22,338 nucleotides of DNA, from the NCBI GenBank assembly GCA_900769055.1, contig CAAGFF010000162.1, forward strand, positions 1 through 22,338, read 5' to 3'. The DNA comes from an uncultured Prevotella sp. (GTDB lineage Bacteria > Bacteroidota > Bacteroidia > Bacteroidales > Bacteroidaceae). This document shows positions 7,990-16,299 of the stretch, one piece after another. The position numbers and the translations under genes are program-made. Every line of letters starts with the position of its first letter. The stretch's first letter is position 1. Under the pieces are notes generated by a model. That model was not told the DNA's origin and did not search any database. It saw only the letters and a program-made list of their open reading frames with translations.

Positions 7990-8723
7990 TGTACAGGCAA
8001 GAACAAATAAAACCGTACGGTGGCGAAGGTGACAAAGGAGAACTTGTCGAAAAGATGTTCGACAATATCGCACCAACATACGATAAGCTGAACCACAGGC
8101 TCTCTTTCGACATTGACAAGGGTTGGAGAAGAAAGGCCATCAGGCAGATAGCTGAATGGCAACCGCAAACAATCCTTGACATAGCCACCGGTACTGGTGA
8201 TTTTGCCATTCTTGCAGCAGAAATGCTACAGCCTAAGGCTATTGTCGGTGCAGACCTATCGGAAGGAATGATGGCCGTGGGCAGAAAAAAAGTTGCCGCG
8301 AGGCACCTTGAAGACATAATAACCTTTCGGAGAGAGGACTGTTTGGCAATGTCCTTCGACGACAATACATTTGATGCCGTTACAGCGGCATTCGGAATTC
8401 GCAACTTCCAGAGCCTTGACAAGGGGCTGGCAGAGATGTGCAGGGTTCTGAAACCAGGCGGACACCTGAGCATTGTTGAGCTCACCCGCCCCGTGTCATT
8501 TCCCATGAGGCAACTCTTCGGGCTTTACTCACATACCTTCCTGCCGCTGTATGGCAAGCTGATATCAAAGGACGATAGTGCATACAAATATCTCACGGCC
8601 ACGATAGAAGCATTTCCACAAGGAGAGCAGATGGTGGAGATACTGAAGAAAGCAGGTTTTAGAAAGGCATCGTTCAAAAGACTTACCTTCGGCATCTGCA
8701 CGATGTACCTCGGGGAGAAGTAA
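7989..8723 (+). CDS. menG: Demethylmenaquinone methyltransferase
   Basis: This 244-aa SAM-dependent methyltransferase of the UbiE/MenG family catalyses the last methylation in menaquinone synthesis. The SAM-binding motif is LDIATGTGDFAI (63-74). The family signatures FDNIAPTYDKLNHRLS (about 24-39), AFGIRNF (134-140) and RVLKPGGHL (152-160) are intact. Anaerobic Bacteroidetes generally use menaquinone only, so menG is a better name than ubiE. It overlaps the purC stop by one base. The next gene, aroE, is 141 bp away beyond a 20-bp tandem duplication. Confidence 0.93.
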   Translation: MYRQEQIKPYGGEGDKGELVEKMFDNIAPTYDKLNHRLSFDIDKGWRRKAIRQIAEWQPQTILDIATGTGDFAILAAEMLQPKAIVGADLSEGMMAVGRKKVAARHLEDIITFRREDCLAMSFDDNTFDAVTAAFGIRNFQSLDKGLAEMCRVLKPGGHLSIVELTRPVSFPMRQLFGLYSHTFLPLYGKLISKDDSAYKYLTATIEAFPQGEQMVEILKKAGFRKASFKRLTFGICTMYLGEK

Positions 8724-8751
8724 TGAAGCAATAGCAGCCTAAGAGAAAAAG

Positions 8752-8791
8752 AAGGATGCTACATATATAATAAGGATGCTACATATATAAT
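8752..8791. repeat. Exact 20-bp tandem duplication
   Basis: Two exact adjacent copies (8752-8771 and 8772-8791) of a unit starting AAGGATGCT and ending in the AT-rich ACATATATAAT lie between menG and aroE. This looks like a recent slippage or duplication event. It is 74 bp upstream of aroE and could change local promoter or leader structure. I see no clear promoter box for aroE around it. Confidence 0.9.
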
Positions 8792-8864
8792 AATGTATAG
8801 CAAAAAGGGTTAGTAGACAGAATATTCAAAATTAGAGTAGAAACTATAAATATTTTAGGATTAT

Positions 8865-9617
8865 ATGGACAAATACGGACTTATAGGCTATCCGCTTGGA
8901 CATTCGTTCTCTATCGGCTACTTCAATGAGAAGTTCCAGAATGAGAGCATTGATGCAAGCTATGAGAATTTCGAGATTCCCTCTATAGAGAATCTTACGG
9001 AGATACTCGACTCCAATCCCGAGCTTAAGGGACTGAACGTTACCATCCCGTACAAGGAGAAAGTGATTAGCTACCTGGATGCCATAAGTCCTGAAGCCAG
9101 GGCCATTGGAGCCGTAAACGTCATCAAAGTAACACACAAGGGGCACAAGACCGAACTAAAGGGTTACAACAGCGACGTGATAGGATTTACTCAAAGTATC
9201 GAGCCTCTGCTGGAGAGATACCACAAGAAAGCGTTGGTACTCGGAACGGGCGGAGCCAGCAAGGCCATCATCTTCAGCCTTAAGTCGCTTGGCATGGAGA
9301 CTCTTACCGTGAGCCGCTTCGACAGGCAGGGGTGTATAAAGTATGAAGATGTAACGCCCGAAATGATACAGGAATACAACGTGATTGTCAACTGCACGCC
9401 TTGCGGTATGTATCCACATGCTGACGAATGTCCCAATTTGCCATACGATGCAATGGACAACCACACCCTACTCTACGACCTCATCTATAATCCTGACGAA
9501 ACTCTGTTCCTAAAGAAAGGAAAGGCTAAGGGAGCTACGGTTAAGAACGGTTTGGAAATGCTGCTGTTGCAGGCCTTTGCAAGTTGGAACTTCTGGAACT
9601 CTGATGCCGACAAGTAA
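8865..9617 (+). CDS. aroE: Shikimate dehydrogenase
   Basis: This 250-aa NADP-dependent enzyme reduces 3-dehydroshikimate to shikimate in aromatic amino acid synthesis. The substrate site is seen in GYPLGHSFS (8-16) and NVTIPYKEKV, with catalytic K64. The second catalytic residue is D104 in GYNSDVIGF. The nucleotide loop is LGTGGASKA (126-134). The C-terminal signature NGLEMLLLQA is present. The protein is somewhat shorter than the roughly 270-aa E. coli enzyme, which is usual in Bacteroidetes. AGGA at 8857-8860 lies 4 bp before the ATG, close for a ribosome site. No strong promoter box is visible, so readthrough from menG remains possible. Confidence 0.94.
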   Translation: MDKYGLIGYPLGHSFSIGYFNEKFQNESIDASYENFEIPSIENLTEILDSNPELKGLNVTIPYKEKVISYLDAISPEARAIGAVNVIKVTHKGHKTELKGYNSDVIGFTQSIEPLLERYHKKALVLGTGGASKAIIFSLKSLGMETLTVSRFDRQGCIKYEDVTPEMIQEYNVIVNCTPCGMYPHADECPNLPYDAMDNHTLLYDLIYNPDETLFLKKGKAKGATVKNGLEMLLLQAFASWNFWNSDADK

Positions 9618-9653
9618 TTATTCAAGCAATTATCTCATTTACAATTATTGATT

Positions 9654-10817
9654 ATGGACAACCGATATATGATGCGTGGTGTAAGTGCAGCAAAGGAAGA
9701 TGTACACAACGCGATAAAAAACATAGACAAAGGTCTGTTTCCACAGGCTTTCTGTAAAATAATACCCGACATACTCGGAGGAGACCCGGAGTACTGCAAT
9801 ATCATGCATGCTGACGGTGCTGGCACAAAATCAAGTCTTGCATACATGTACTGGAAGGAAACAGGCAATCTTGATGTATGGAAGGGAATAGCACAGGACG
9901 CTATAGTCATGAACACCGATGACTTGCTTTGCGTAGGAGCCGTAGACAACATTCTTGTTTCCAGTACCATTGGACGAAACAAGATGCTGGTACCAGGCGA
10001 GGTCATTTCCGCCATCATAAATGGTACCGATCAGTTGCTCTCAGAACTCCGTGAGATGGGAATAGGCATATATCCCACTGGCGGCGAGACGGCAGATGTC
10101 GGTGACCTAGTACGCACCATTATTGTTGACTCGACTGTAACCTGCAGGATGAGGAGAAAGGATGTCATTGACAATGCAAACATCCGTCCGGGAGACGTTA
10201 TCGTGGGTCTTAGTTCTACCGGCCAGGCTACATACGAGAAGAAATACAATGGCGGTATGGGGTCTAATGGTCTGACAAGTGCAAGACATGATGTCTTTGC
10301 CAAGTATCTTGCAGAGAAGTATCCGGAAAGTTTCGACCACAACGTACCCGACGAGCTTGTCTATAGCGGAAAATACAAACTGACAGATGCCGTTGAGGGT
10401 GTAAGCGTTGATGCCGGTGAGCTGGTACTTTCGCCTACACGTACATACGCTCCAGTTATCAAGCGTCTGCTTGACGAACTTCGTCCCGACATTCACGGTA
10501 TGGTTCATTGTACGGGTGGCGCTCAGACAAAGGTTCTTCACTTTGTCAACGACAACTGCAAGGTTATTAAGGACAACATGTTCCCAGTTCCCCCACTTTT
10601 CAAGGCCATTCACGACTGCTCCGGCACAGACTGGAGGGAGATGTATCAGGTCTTCAACATGGGACACAGGATGGAGATATACGTACCAGCCGAGGTTGCA
10701 GAGAAGGTTATTGCCATAAGCAAGAGCTTCAACATCGACGCTCAGGTTATCGGTCACATTGAGGAGGGCAAGAAGAGCCTTACCATCAAGTCTGAGTTTG
10801 GTACTTTCGAGTATTAA
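9654..10817 (+). CDS. purM: Phosphoribosylformylglycinamidine cyclo-ligase (AIR synthetase)
   Basis: This AIR synthetase uses ATP to close the imidazole ring of FGAM, step five of purine synthesis. I choose the ATG at 9654 (387 aa, MDNRYMMRGVSA) rather than the TTG two codons earlier (9648). The ATG gives the usual family N-terminus. Motifs include the substrate loop HADGAGTKSSLA, the dimer-core segment MNTDDLLCVGA, YPTGGETADVGD and PGDVIVGLSSTG. The protein is about 40 residues longer than E. coli PurM, as in other Bacteroidetes; the extra length is spread through the chain rather than forming a new domain. aroE ends 36 bp before it and prfA starts 16 bp after it. Confidence 0.94.
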   Translation: MDNRYMMRGVSAAKEDVHNAIKNIDKGLFPQAFCKIIPDILGGDPEYCNIMHADGAGTKSSLAYMYWKETGNLDVWKGIAQDAIVMNTDDLLCVGAVDNILVSSTIGRNKMLVPGEVISAIINGTDQLLSELREMGIGIYPTGGETADVGDLVRTIIVDSTVTCRMRRKDVIDNANIRPGDVIVGLSSTGQATYEKKYNGGMGSNGLTSARHDVFAKYLAEKYPESFDHNVPDELVYSGKYKLTDAVEGVSVDAGELVLSPTRTYAPVIKRLLDELRPDIHGMVHCTGGAQTKVLHFVNDNCKVIKDNMFPVPPLFKAIHDCSGTDWREMYQVFNMGHRMEIYVPAEVAEKVIAISKSFNIDAQVIGHIEEGKKSLTIKSEFGTFEY

Positions 10818-10833
10818 TTAGCAAAAACATTTT

Positions 10834-11946
10834 ATGCCAGAAAACAACAGTATACTACAGAAGCTCGATGGCCTTGAGGCCCGTTATGAGGAAGTATCAA
10901 CCCTTATTACCGACCCGAGCGTAATTGCCGAGCAGGAACGCTACGTAAAACTCACAAAGGAATATAAGGACCTCGGCGATATCATGGATGCAAGAAAGAG
11001 GTACATTGCCTGTCTAAACTCCATAGCCGAGGCAAAGGATATTCTTGCCAACGAGAACGATCCCGACATGAAGGAGATGGCTCGCGAGGAGCTTACCATC
11101 AACGAGGATCTTCAGCCTAAGCTGGAAGAGGAGATAAAGATATTGCTCATACCGAAAGATCCTGAGGACGCCAAGAATGTCCAGATGGAGATTAGGGCTG
11201 GAACTGGTGGTGACGAGGCTTGCCTATTTGCCGGTGACCTGTTCCAGATGTACAAGCGCTATTGCGAGTCTAAAGGATGGCAACTGTCCGTAACGGATGT
11301 CAGCGAGGGTGCCGTTGGTGGTTACAAGGAAATAGACTTTGCAGTCTGCGGCGCAGATGTATATGGAACTCTGAAATACGAGTCTGGCGTTCATCGCGTT
11401 CAGCGTGTGCCTGTGACAGAGTCCAATGGTCGTATGCAGACATCTGCTGCTACCGTTGCCGTACTGCCCGAGGCCGACAAGTTCGAGGTCAGCATCAACG
11501 AGGGTGAGATAAAGTGGGACACTTTCCGTTCAAGTGGTGCCGGAGGTCAGAATGTAAACAAGGTAGAGTCTGGTGTCCGTCTGCGCTACATGTGGAAGAA
11601 TCCCAATACAGGCGAGACAGAGGAGATACTCATAGAGTGTACCGAGACACGCGACCAGCCCAAGAACAAGGAAAGAGCCTTGTCACGTCTGCGCACATTC
11701 ATTTATGATAAGGAACACCAGAAATATGTCGATGACATAGCCAGCAGACGTAAGTCACTTGTATCAACAGGCGATCGTAGCGCAAAAATCAGAACATACA
11801 ACTTTCCTCAAGGACGTGTTACAGACCACCGTATAGGTTTCACTACACACGACCTTCAGGGATTTCTTGGTGGAAACATTCAGGACATGATAGATGCTCT
11901 GACAGTTGCCGAGAATGCAGAACGCATGAAAGAGGCTGAACTGTAA
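10834..11946 (+). CDS. prfA: Peptide chain release factor 1
   Basis: This 370-aa class I release factor recognises UAA and UAG and triggers peptide release. The codon-reading tripeptide is P193-V-T195 (P(A/V)T type, as expected for RF1 rather than the SPF of RF2). The GGQ motif is at 237-239, in SSGAGGQNVNKVESGVRL. The length is slightly above the E. coli 360 aa, with a coiled N-terminal domain over residues 1-110. No programmed frameshift is present, consistent with RF1. The downstream small ORF begins 6 bp after its stop, so prfA, that ORF and pyrF probably share a transcript. Confidence 0.96.
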   Translation: MPENNSILQKLDGLEARYEEVSTLITDPSVIAEQERYVKLTKEYKDLGDIMDARKRYIACLNSIAEAKDILANENDPDMKEMAREELTINEDLQPKLEEEIKILLIPKDPEDAKNVQMEIRAGTGGDEACLFAGDLFQMYKRYCESKGWQLSVTDVSEGAVGGYKEIDFAVCGADVYGTLKYESGVHRVQRVPVTESNGRMQTSAATVAVLPEADKFEVSINEGEIKWDTFRSSGAGGQNVNKVESGVRLRYMWKNPNTGETEEILIECTETRDQPKNKERALSRLRTFIYDKEHQKYVDDIASRRKSLVSTGDRSAKIRTYNFPQGRVTDHRIGFTTHDLQGFLGGNIQDMIDALTVAENAERMKEAEL

Positions 11947-11952
11947 ACGTAT

Positions 11953-12099
11953 ATGGGCATAAGATATACAAAGACTGAAAAGGACGAGGAACAACGGGAA
12001 CGTACGGTTCCAGCCGAGGACTTCATCAGCAGACTGATAGCATCAGCCCGCAAGAAAGAAACAGTTATCGAATTACCAAAAACCGAAATAAAAAAGTAA
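11953..12099 (+). CDS. Small 48-aa hypothetical protein between prfA and pyrF
   Basis: An open frame starts at ATG 11953, 6 bp after the prfA stop. It ends with TAA at 12097-12099, whose last A is the first base of the pyrF ATG (TAATG). The product has 48 residues and is highly charged. It starts MGIRYTKTEKDEEQRER and ends in a lysine-rich tail (TEIKK). A predicted helix covers about residues 20-35 (AEDFISRLIASARKK). There is no signal peptide, cysteine or membrane segment. I do not recognise the family. Tight packing and the TAATG junction, the same arrangement as purC/menG, argue that it is translated and may couple prfA translation to pyrF. It could also be only a coupling leader. Confidence 0.6.
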   Translation: MGIRYTKTEKDEEQRERTVPAEDFISRLIASARKKETVIELPKTEIKK

Positions 12100-12923
12100 T
12101 GGACAAGCAGCAGCTTATCAAGCAAATCAGGGATAAGAAATCCTTCCTTTGCGTAGGTCTCGATACAGACCTCAACAAAATACCTCAGCATCTGCTGAGC
12201 GAGGAAGACCCATTGTTTGCCTTCAACAAGGCTATCATCGATGCCACGGCACCCTATTGTGTCGCATACAAGCCCAACCTCGCTTTCTATGAGGCGTATG
12301 GTGTAAAGGGACTGCTGGCCTTCGAGAAGACTATAGGCTATCTAAAGGAAAACTATCCTAACCATTTCATCATAGCAGATGCAAAGCGTGGTGACATAGG
12401 CAACACATCAGCAATGTATGCCAAGACTTTTTTTGGAGAATATGATGTCGATGCACTTACCGTAGCACCATATATGGGTGAGGACAGCGTTACTCCATTC
12501 CTCACTTACGAGGGTAAATGGGTTATTCTGCTTGCACTTACGAGCAACAAGGGCTCACACGACTTCCAGCTAACTACTGATGCGAGCGGCGAGCGGCTGT
12601 TCGAGAAAGTGCTGACGAAAAGTCAGGAGTGGGGAAACGAGGAGAACATGATGTATGTCGTTGGAGCTACTCAGGGCGAGATGTTCAAGGACATCCGTAA
12701 ATGTGCACCCAATCATTTCCTCCTTGTGCCTGGCGTTGGTGCGCAGGGCGGTAGCCTGCAGGAGGTTTGCAAATACGGAATGACCAAGGATTGCGGATTG
12801 CTTGTCAACTCTTCACGCGGTATCATCTATGCCAGCAAAGATACAAATTTCGCAGAAGTTGCGGCAACCAAGGCTAAGGAATTGCAGGAGGAGATGGCAG
12901 TAGAGCTCGCTCGCATGGAATAA
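12099..12923 (+). CDS. pyrF: Orotidine 5'-phosphate decarboxylase (subfamily 2)
   Basis: This 274-aa enzyme decarboxylates OMP to UMP, the last step of de novo pyrimidine synthesis. The catalytic DxKxxD motif is DAKRGDIGNT, with D94, K96 and D99. The N-terminal LCVGLDTDL and the phosphate-binding end LLVNSSRGIIYA are family signatures. The length and motif style fit subfamily 2, which is longer than the roughly 230-aa E. coli type. The ATG at 12099 overlaps the stop codon of the 48-codon ORF. It is the last gene of its run, and a perfect inverted repeat lies 62 bp downstream. Confidence 0.95.
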   Translation: MDKQQLIKQIRDKKSFLCVGLDTDLNKIPQHLLSEEDPLFAFNKAIIDATAPYCVAYKPNLAFYEAYGVKGLLAFEKTIGYLKENYPNHFIIADAKRGDIGNTSAMYAKTFFGEYDVDALTVAPYMGEDSVTPFLTYEGKWVILLALTSNKGSHDFQLTTDASGERLFEKVLTKSQEWGNEENMMYVVGATQGEMFKDIRKCAPNHFLLVPGVGAQGGSLQEVCKYGMTKDCGLLVNSSRGIIYASKDTNFAEVAATKAKELQEEMAVELARME

Positions 12924-12985
12924 TATCCAACCGACCATTTCCTTAATACCATTTAGACAAAACCAATCAATAAAAGACTATACTT

Positions 12986-13024
12986 AGAGGGATAATATTA
13001 AAAAAGAGCAAATATTATCCCTCT
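12986..13024. terminator. Perfect 14-bp inverted repeat after pyrF, probable terminator
   Basis: AGAGGGATAATATT (12986-12999) pairs exactly with AATATTATCCCTCT (13011-13024) across an 11-nt A-rich loop. It lies between the pyrF stop and the lpxD promoter box, the expected place for a terminator. The stem has an AT-rich top and a GC-rich base. The following T-tract is weak (TCTGAGTTT), so termination may be partial. The long A run in the loop means the structure could also act in other ways. Confidence 0.6.
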
Positions 13025-13050
13025 TCTGAGTTTAAATGAACAAAAATTGC

Positions 13051-13058
13051 TATATTTG
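13051..13058 (+). promoter_or_regulatory. -7 box for the lpxD cluster
   Basis: TATATTTG matches TAnnTTTG and is followed by CA, a common Bacteroidetes context. It is 30 bp before the lpxD ATG and just after the pyrF hairpin. A matching -33 TTTG at the right distance is not evident, so this is a one-box call supported by position. Confidence 0.55.
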
Positions 13059-13088
13059 CAGCATATATAACAATTTCAATACAATAAT

Positions 13089-14123
13089 ATGGAATTTTCA
13101 GCCAAACAGATAGCCCAGGTGATACAAGGCACCATAGAGGGCGACGAGAATGCCACTGTTCATACATTCGCTAAAATTGAAGAAGGACAGCCTGGTGCCA
13201 TTTCATTCCTGTCTAATCCAAAATACACTCACTATATCTACGATACCAAGTCGTCAATCGTACTGATTGACAAGTCGGTAGAATTAGAGAAGCCATCACC
13301 GGCTACTCTTATACGTGTCGACAACGCATACGAATGCGTAGCCAAACTTCTACAGATATACGAGGCTGCAAAGCCAAAGAAAAGCGGTATCGACCCATTG
13401 GCCAGCATTTCTTCTAAGGCAACTGTAGGCAAAGATGTTTATGTGGGAGCCTTCGCCGTTATTGGTGACAATGCCGTCATCGGTGACGGGTGCCAGATTT
13501 ATCCTCATGCCGTAATTGGTGACGGAGTAAAGGTTGGCGAACAATGTATCATCTATCCGAACGTAACAGTCTATCATGGTTGCGTAATTGGCAATCGTGT
13601 GACACTTCATGCAGGTAGTGTAGTGGGTTCTGACGGTTTCGGCTTCGCACCCTCTGCCAACGGTTACGACAAGATACCACAGATTGGTATAGTTACCATA
13701 GAAGACGATGTAGAGATAGGCGCAAATACATGTATTGACCGTTCAACCATGGGCAGCACATACGTGCGCAAAGGTGTCAAACTTGACAATCTGGTGCAGA
13801 TAGCCCACAACACAGATATTGGCGAGAATACCGTGATGAGTGCTCAGGTTGGTATTGCCGGCTCAACCAAGGTAGGACAATGGTGTATGTTTGGCGGTCA
13901 GGTGGGTGTAGCTGGCCATATAAAGATTGGCAACAAGGTATTCCTTGGAGCACAGTCTGGTGTTCCGAGCAGCCTTGACGACAACCAGACTCTTATCGGT
14001 ACACCTCCTATGGAGAAGCTTCCCTATTTCAAATCACAGGCCATATTCCAGAAGCTGCCAGATCTCTACAAACAGATAATGAGGCTTCAGAAGGAAGTAG
14101 ACGAATTAAAGAAATCAAAATGA
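13089..14123 (+). CDS. lpxD: UDP-3-O-(3-hydroxyacyl)glucosamine N-acyltransferase
   Basis: This 344-aa enzyme performs the third step of lipid A synthesis, adding the N-linked hydroxyacyl chain from acyl-ACP. Residues 1-100 form the uridine-binding domain. Residues about 100-295 are hexapeptide repeats forming a left-handed beta-helix ([IV]GxxxxI repeats such as VIGDNAVIGDGCQI). The catalytic histidine equivalent is H240 in NLVQIAHNTDIGENT. The C-terminal helix (about 318-344, ending VDELKKSK) is the ACP-recognition type. It leads the lipid A cluster, with lpxC/fabZ starting 9 bp later. Confidence 0.96.
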   Translation: MEFSAKQIAQVIQGTIEGDENATVHTFAKIEEGQPGAISFLSNPKYTHYIYDTKSSIVLIDKSVELEKPSPATLIRVDNAYECVAKLLQIYEAAKPKKSGIDPLASISSKATVGKDVYVGAFAVIGDNAVIGDGCQIYPHAVIGDGVKVGEQCIIYPNVTVYHGCVIGNRVTLHAGSVVGSDGFGFAPSANGYDKIPQIGIVTIEDDVEIGANTCIDRSTMGSTYVRKGVKLDNLVQIAHNTDIGENTVMSAQVGIAGSTKVGQWCMFGGQVGVAGHIKIGNKVFLGAQSGVPSSLDDNQTLIGTPPMEKLPYFKSQAIFQKLPDLYKQIMRLQKEVDELKKSK

Positions 14124-14132
14124 CGATTATAT

Positions 14133-15524
14133 ATGGAAACAGCAAAACAGACAACCTTAAAAGGTAGTTTTTCCCTTTTTGGAAAGGGGTTGCATACCGG
14201 CTTAAGCCTTACTGTTGTATTCAATCCAGCCCCAGAGAACACAGGATATAAGATTCAGCGTACCGACCTTGATGGTGCACCTATTATAGATGCTGTTGCA
14301 GAGAAAGTAATAGACACCCAACGCGGAACAGTTCTTGGTGAGGGCAATATCAGGGTCTCAACTGTTGAGCACGGCCTTGCAGCACTCTATGCTCTTGGCA
14401 TTGACAACTGTCTTATTCAGGTCAATGGTCCTGAGTTCCCAATCCTCGATGGCTCTGCGACTCTCTATGTACAGAAAATCAACGAAGTAGGCATAGTAGA
14501 GCAGAATGCGCCTAAGGACTATTATATCATCCGACACAAGATTGAGGTTAAGGACGAGGAGACTGGCTCGTGCATAACCATTCTTCCTGATGAGGAATTC
14601 TCCATAACGGCGATGTGCTCCTTCCAGTCAAAGTTCATAAACAGTCAGTTTGCTACTCTTGACAATATCAATAAGTTCGCCGAGGAGATTTCTCCTGCCC
14701 GTACCTTCGTCTTTGTCCGCGACATCGTTCCTCTTCTTGAGGCTAACCTCATAAAGGGCGGCGACCTCGACAACGCTATCGTTATTTACGAACGTGAGGT
14801 AACTCAGGAGAAACTCGACCAGCTGGCTGATGTACTGAAAGTTCCACATATGGATGCGAAGAAGATTGGCTATATCCAGCACAAGCCACTCATGTGGGAA
14901 AACGAGTGCACCAGACACAAGCTTCTCGACATTATTGGCGACATGGCCCTTATCGGAAAACCTATCAAGGGACGCATTGTTGCCACACGTCCAGGACATA
15001 CAATAAATAACAAGTTCGCAAGGCTCATGCGCAAGGAAATCCGCAAGCATGAGATACAGGCTCCTATTTACGATCCAAACGATGAACCGGTAATGGACAA
15101 CATCCGCATCAGGGAGCTACTACCACACCGCTACCCTATGCAGCTCGTGGACAAGATTATTGCTATAGGTGCCACAAGTATCGTAGGTGTAAAGAATGTC
15201 ACTTCAAACGAGCCATTCTTTGTTGGTCATTTCCCGCAGGAACCAGTCATGCCTGGTGTCCTTCAGATAGAGGCCATGGCCCAATGTGGCGGACTACTTG
15301 TTCTCAATCAGGTTGAGGAACCCGAACGTTGGTCAACATATTTCCTCCGCATAGACGAGGTTAAGTTCAGGCAGAAAGTAGTGCCTGGCGATACCCTTCT
15401 CTTCAAGGTAGAGCTACTACATCCTGTCCGTCACGGAATCAGTTCCATGAAGGGCTATCTTTTCGTGGGTGACCACGTAGTATCAGAGGCAACATTTACT
15501 GCACAAATAGTTAAGAACAAATAA
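14133..15524 (+). CDS. lpxC/fabZ: Bifunctional LpxC deacetylase / FabZ dehydratase fusion
   Basis: This 463-aa fusion joins two enzymes. Residues 1-310 are LpxC, the zinc UDP-3-O-acyl-GlcNAc deacetylase and committed step of lipid A synthesis. Zinc ligands are H80, H262 and D266, with catalytic E79 (in TVEHG) and H289. Residues about 320-463 are FabZ, the (3R)-hydroxyacyl-ACP dehydratase. Its catalytic H366 (in VGHFPQEPVMPG) and E380 (in QIEAMAQ) are 14 residues apart, as in free FabZ. The linker is short (around QAPIYDPNDEP). Both halves retain all key residues, so both should be active. The two compete for, or act next to, the same hydroxyacyl-ACP branch point. This fusion is known across Bacteroidetes. 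lpxA starts 2 bp downstream. Confidence 0.97.
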   Translation: METAKQTTLKGSFSLFGKGLHTGLSLTVVFNPAPENTGYKIQRTDLDGAPIIDAVAEKVIDTQRGTVLGEGNIRVSTVEHGLAALYALGIDNCLIQVNGPEFPILDGSATLYVQKINEVGIVEQNAPKDYYIIRHKIEVKDEETGSCITILPDEEFSITAMCSFQSKFINSQFATLDNINKFAEEISPARTFVFVRDIVPLLEANLIKGGDLDNAIVIYEREVTQEKLDQLADVLKVPHMDAKKIGYIQHKPLMWENECTRHKLLDIIGDMALIGKPIKGRIVATRPGHTINNKFARLMRKEIRKHEIQAPIYDPNDEPVMDNIRIRELLPHRYPMQLVDKIIAIGATSIVGVKNVTSNEPFFVGHFPQEPVMPGVLQIEAMAQCGGLLVLNQVEEPERWSTYFLRIDEVKFRQKVVPGDTLLFKVELLHPVRHGISSMKGYLFVGDHVVSEATFTAQIVKNK

Positions 15525-15526
15525 TC

Positions 15527-16297
15527 ATGAATCAGATTAGTCCTTTAGCTTTTGTTCATCCCGAGGCCAAACTGGGTGACAACAATATTATAGGCCCATT
15601 CTGCTACATCGACCGCAACACCGTTATTGGTGACAACAACGTGATGCAGAACAGTGTGACAATTCATGCAGGAGCCCGTCTGGGAAACAACAACGAGATA
15701 TTCCCTGGTGCCAGTATCGCAACAAAACCTCAGGACCTCAAATACCGTGGAGAAGAAACGCTGTGCGAGGTCGGCGACAACAACAGCATTCGCGAGAATG
15801 TCACCATCTCTCGTGGTACCGCATCCAAGGGCACAACAATTGTGGGCAACAACAACCTGCTCATGGAGTGCATGCACGTTGCTCACGACTGCGTTCTCGG
15901 CAGTAACATTATCATCGGCAACGCTACAAAATTCGCTGGTGAGGTTGTAGTTGACGACAATGCCATCATTAGCTCTACCGTTCTCTGCCATCAGTTCTGC
16001 AAGATTGGCGGTTATGTGATGATACAGGGCGGCTGCCGCTTTAGCCAGGATATTCCTCCCTACGTAATAGCAGGCAAGGAACCTACACGCTATTGCGGAC
16101 TTAACCTCGTAGGCTTGCGCAGACGAGGCTTCAGCAATGAGCTGATAGCGCTCATCCACGATGCCTATCGCCTGCTATATTCCAAGGGAGTTCTCTCCGA
16201 GGGTATTGAGGAAATTAGGAGAAACCTACAGATTACCCCAGAGATACAGTATATCATCGACTTTGTGTCAACTTCCAAGCGTGGCATAATACGATAA
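15527..16297 (+). CDS. lpxA: Acyl-ACP--UDP-N-acetylglucosamine O-acyltransferase
   Basis: This 256-aa enzyme catalyses the first step of lipid A synthesis. Hexapeptide repeats form a left-handed beta-helix over residues 1-185 (for example PLAFVHPEAKLGDNNIIG). The catalytic histidine equivalent is H120 in MHVAHDCVLG. The C-terminal helical domain (about 190-256) is complete. Length agrees with the family (262 in E. coli). It is packed between lpxC/fabZ (2 bp) and miaA (2 bp), so the cluster runs lpxD, lpxC/fabZ, lpxA. Acyl-chain preference cannot be read from the sequence by eye. Confidence 0.96.
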   Translation: MNQISPLAFVHPEAKLGDNNIIGPFCYIDRNTVIGDNNVMQNSVTIHAGARLGNNNEIFPGASIATKPQDLKYRGEETLCEVGDNNSIRENVTISRGTASKGTTIVGNNNLLMECMHVAHDCVLGSNIIIGNATKFAGEVVVDDNAIISSTVLCHQFCKIGGYVMIQGGCRFSQDIPPYVIAGKEPTRYCGLNLVGLRRRGFSNELIALIHDAYRLLYSKGVLSEGIEEIRRNLQITPEIQYIIDFVSTSKRGIIR

Positions 16298-16299
16298 TA

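Noticed and set aside
15545..16159. 204-codon minus-strand frame opposite lpxA
   Set aside because: Mirror of the hexapeptide-repeat codons; not a plausible protein.
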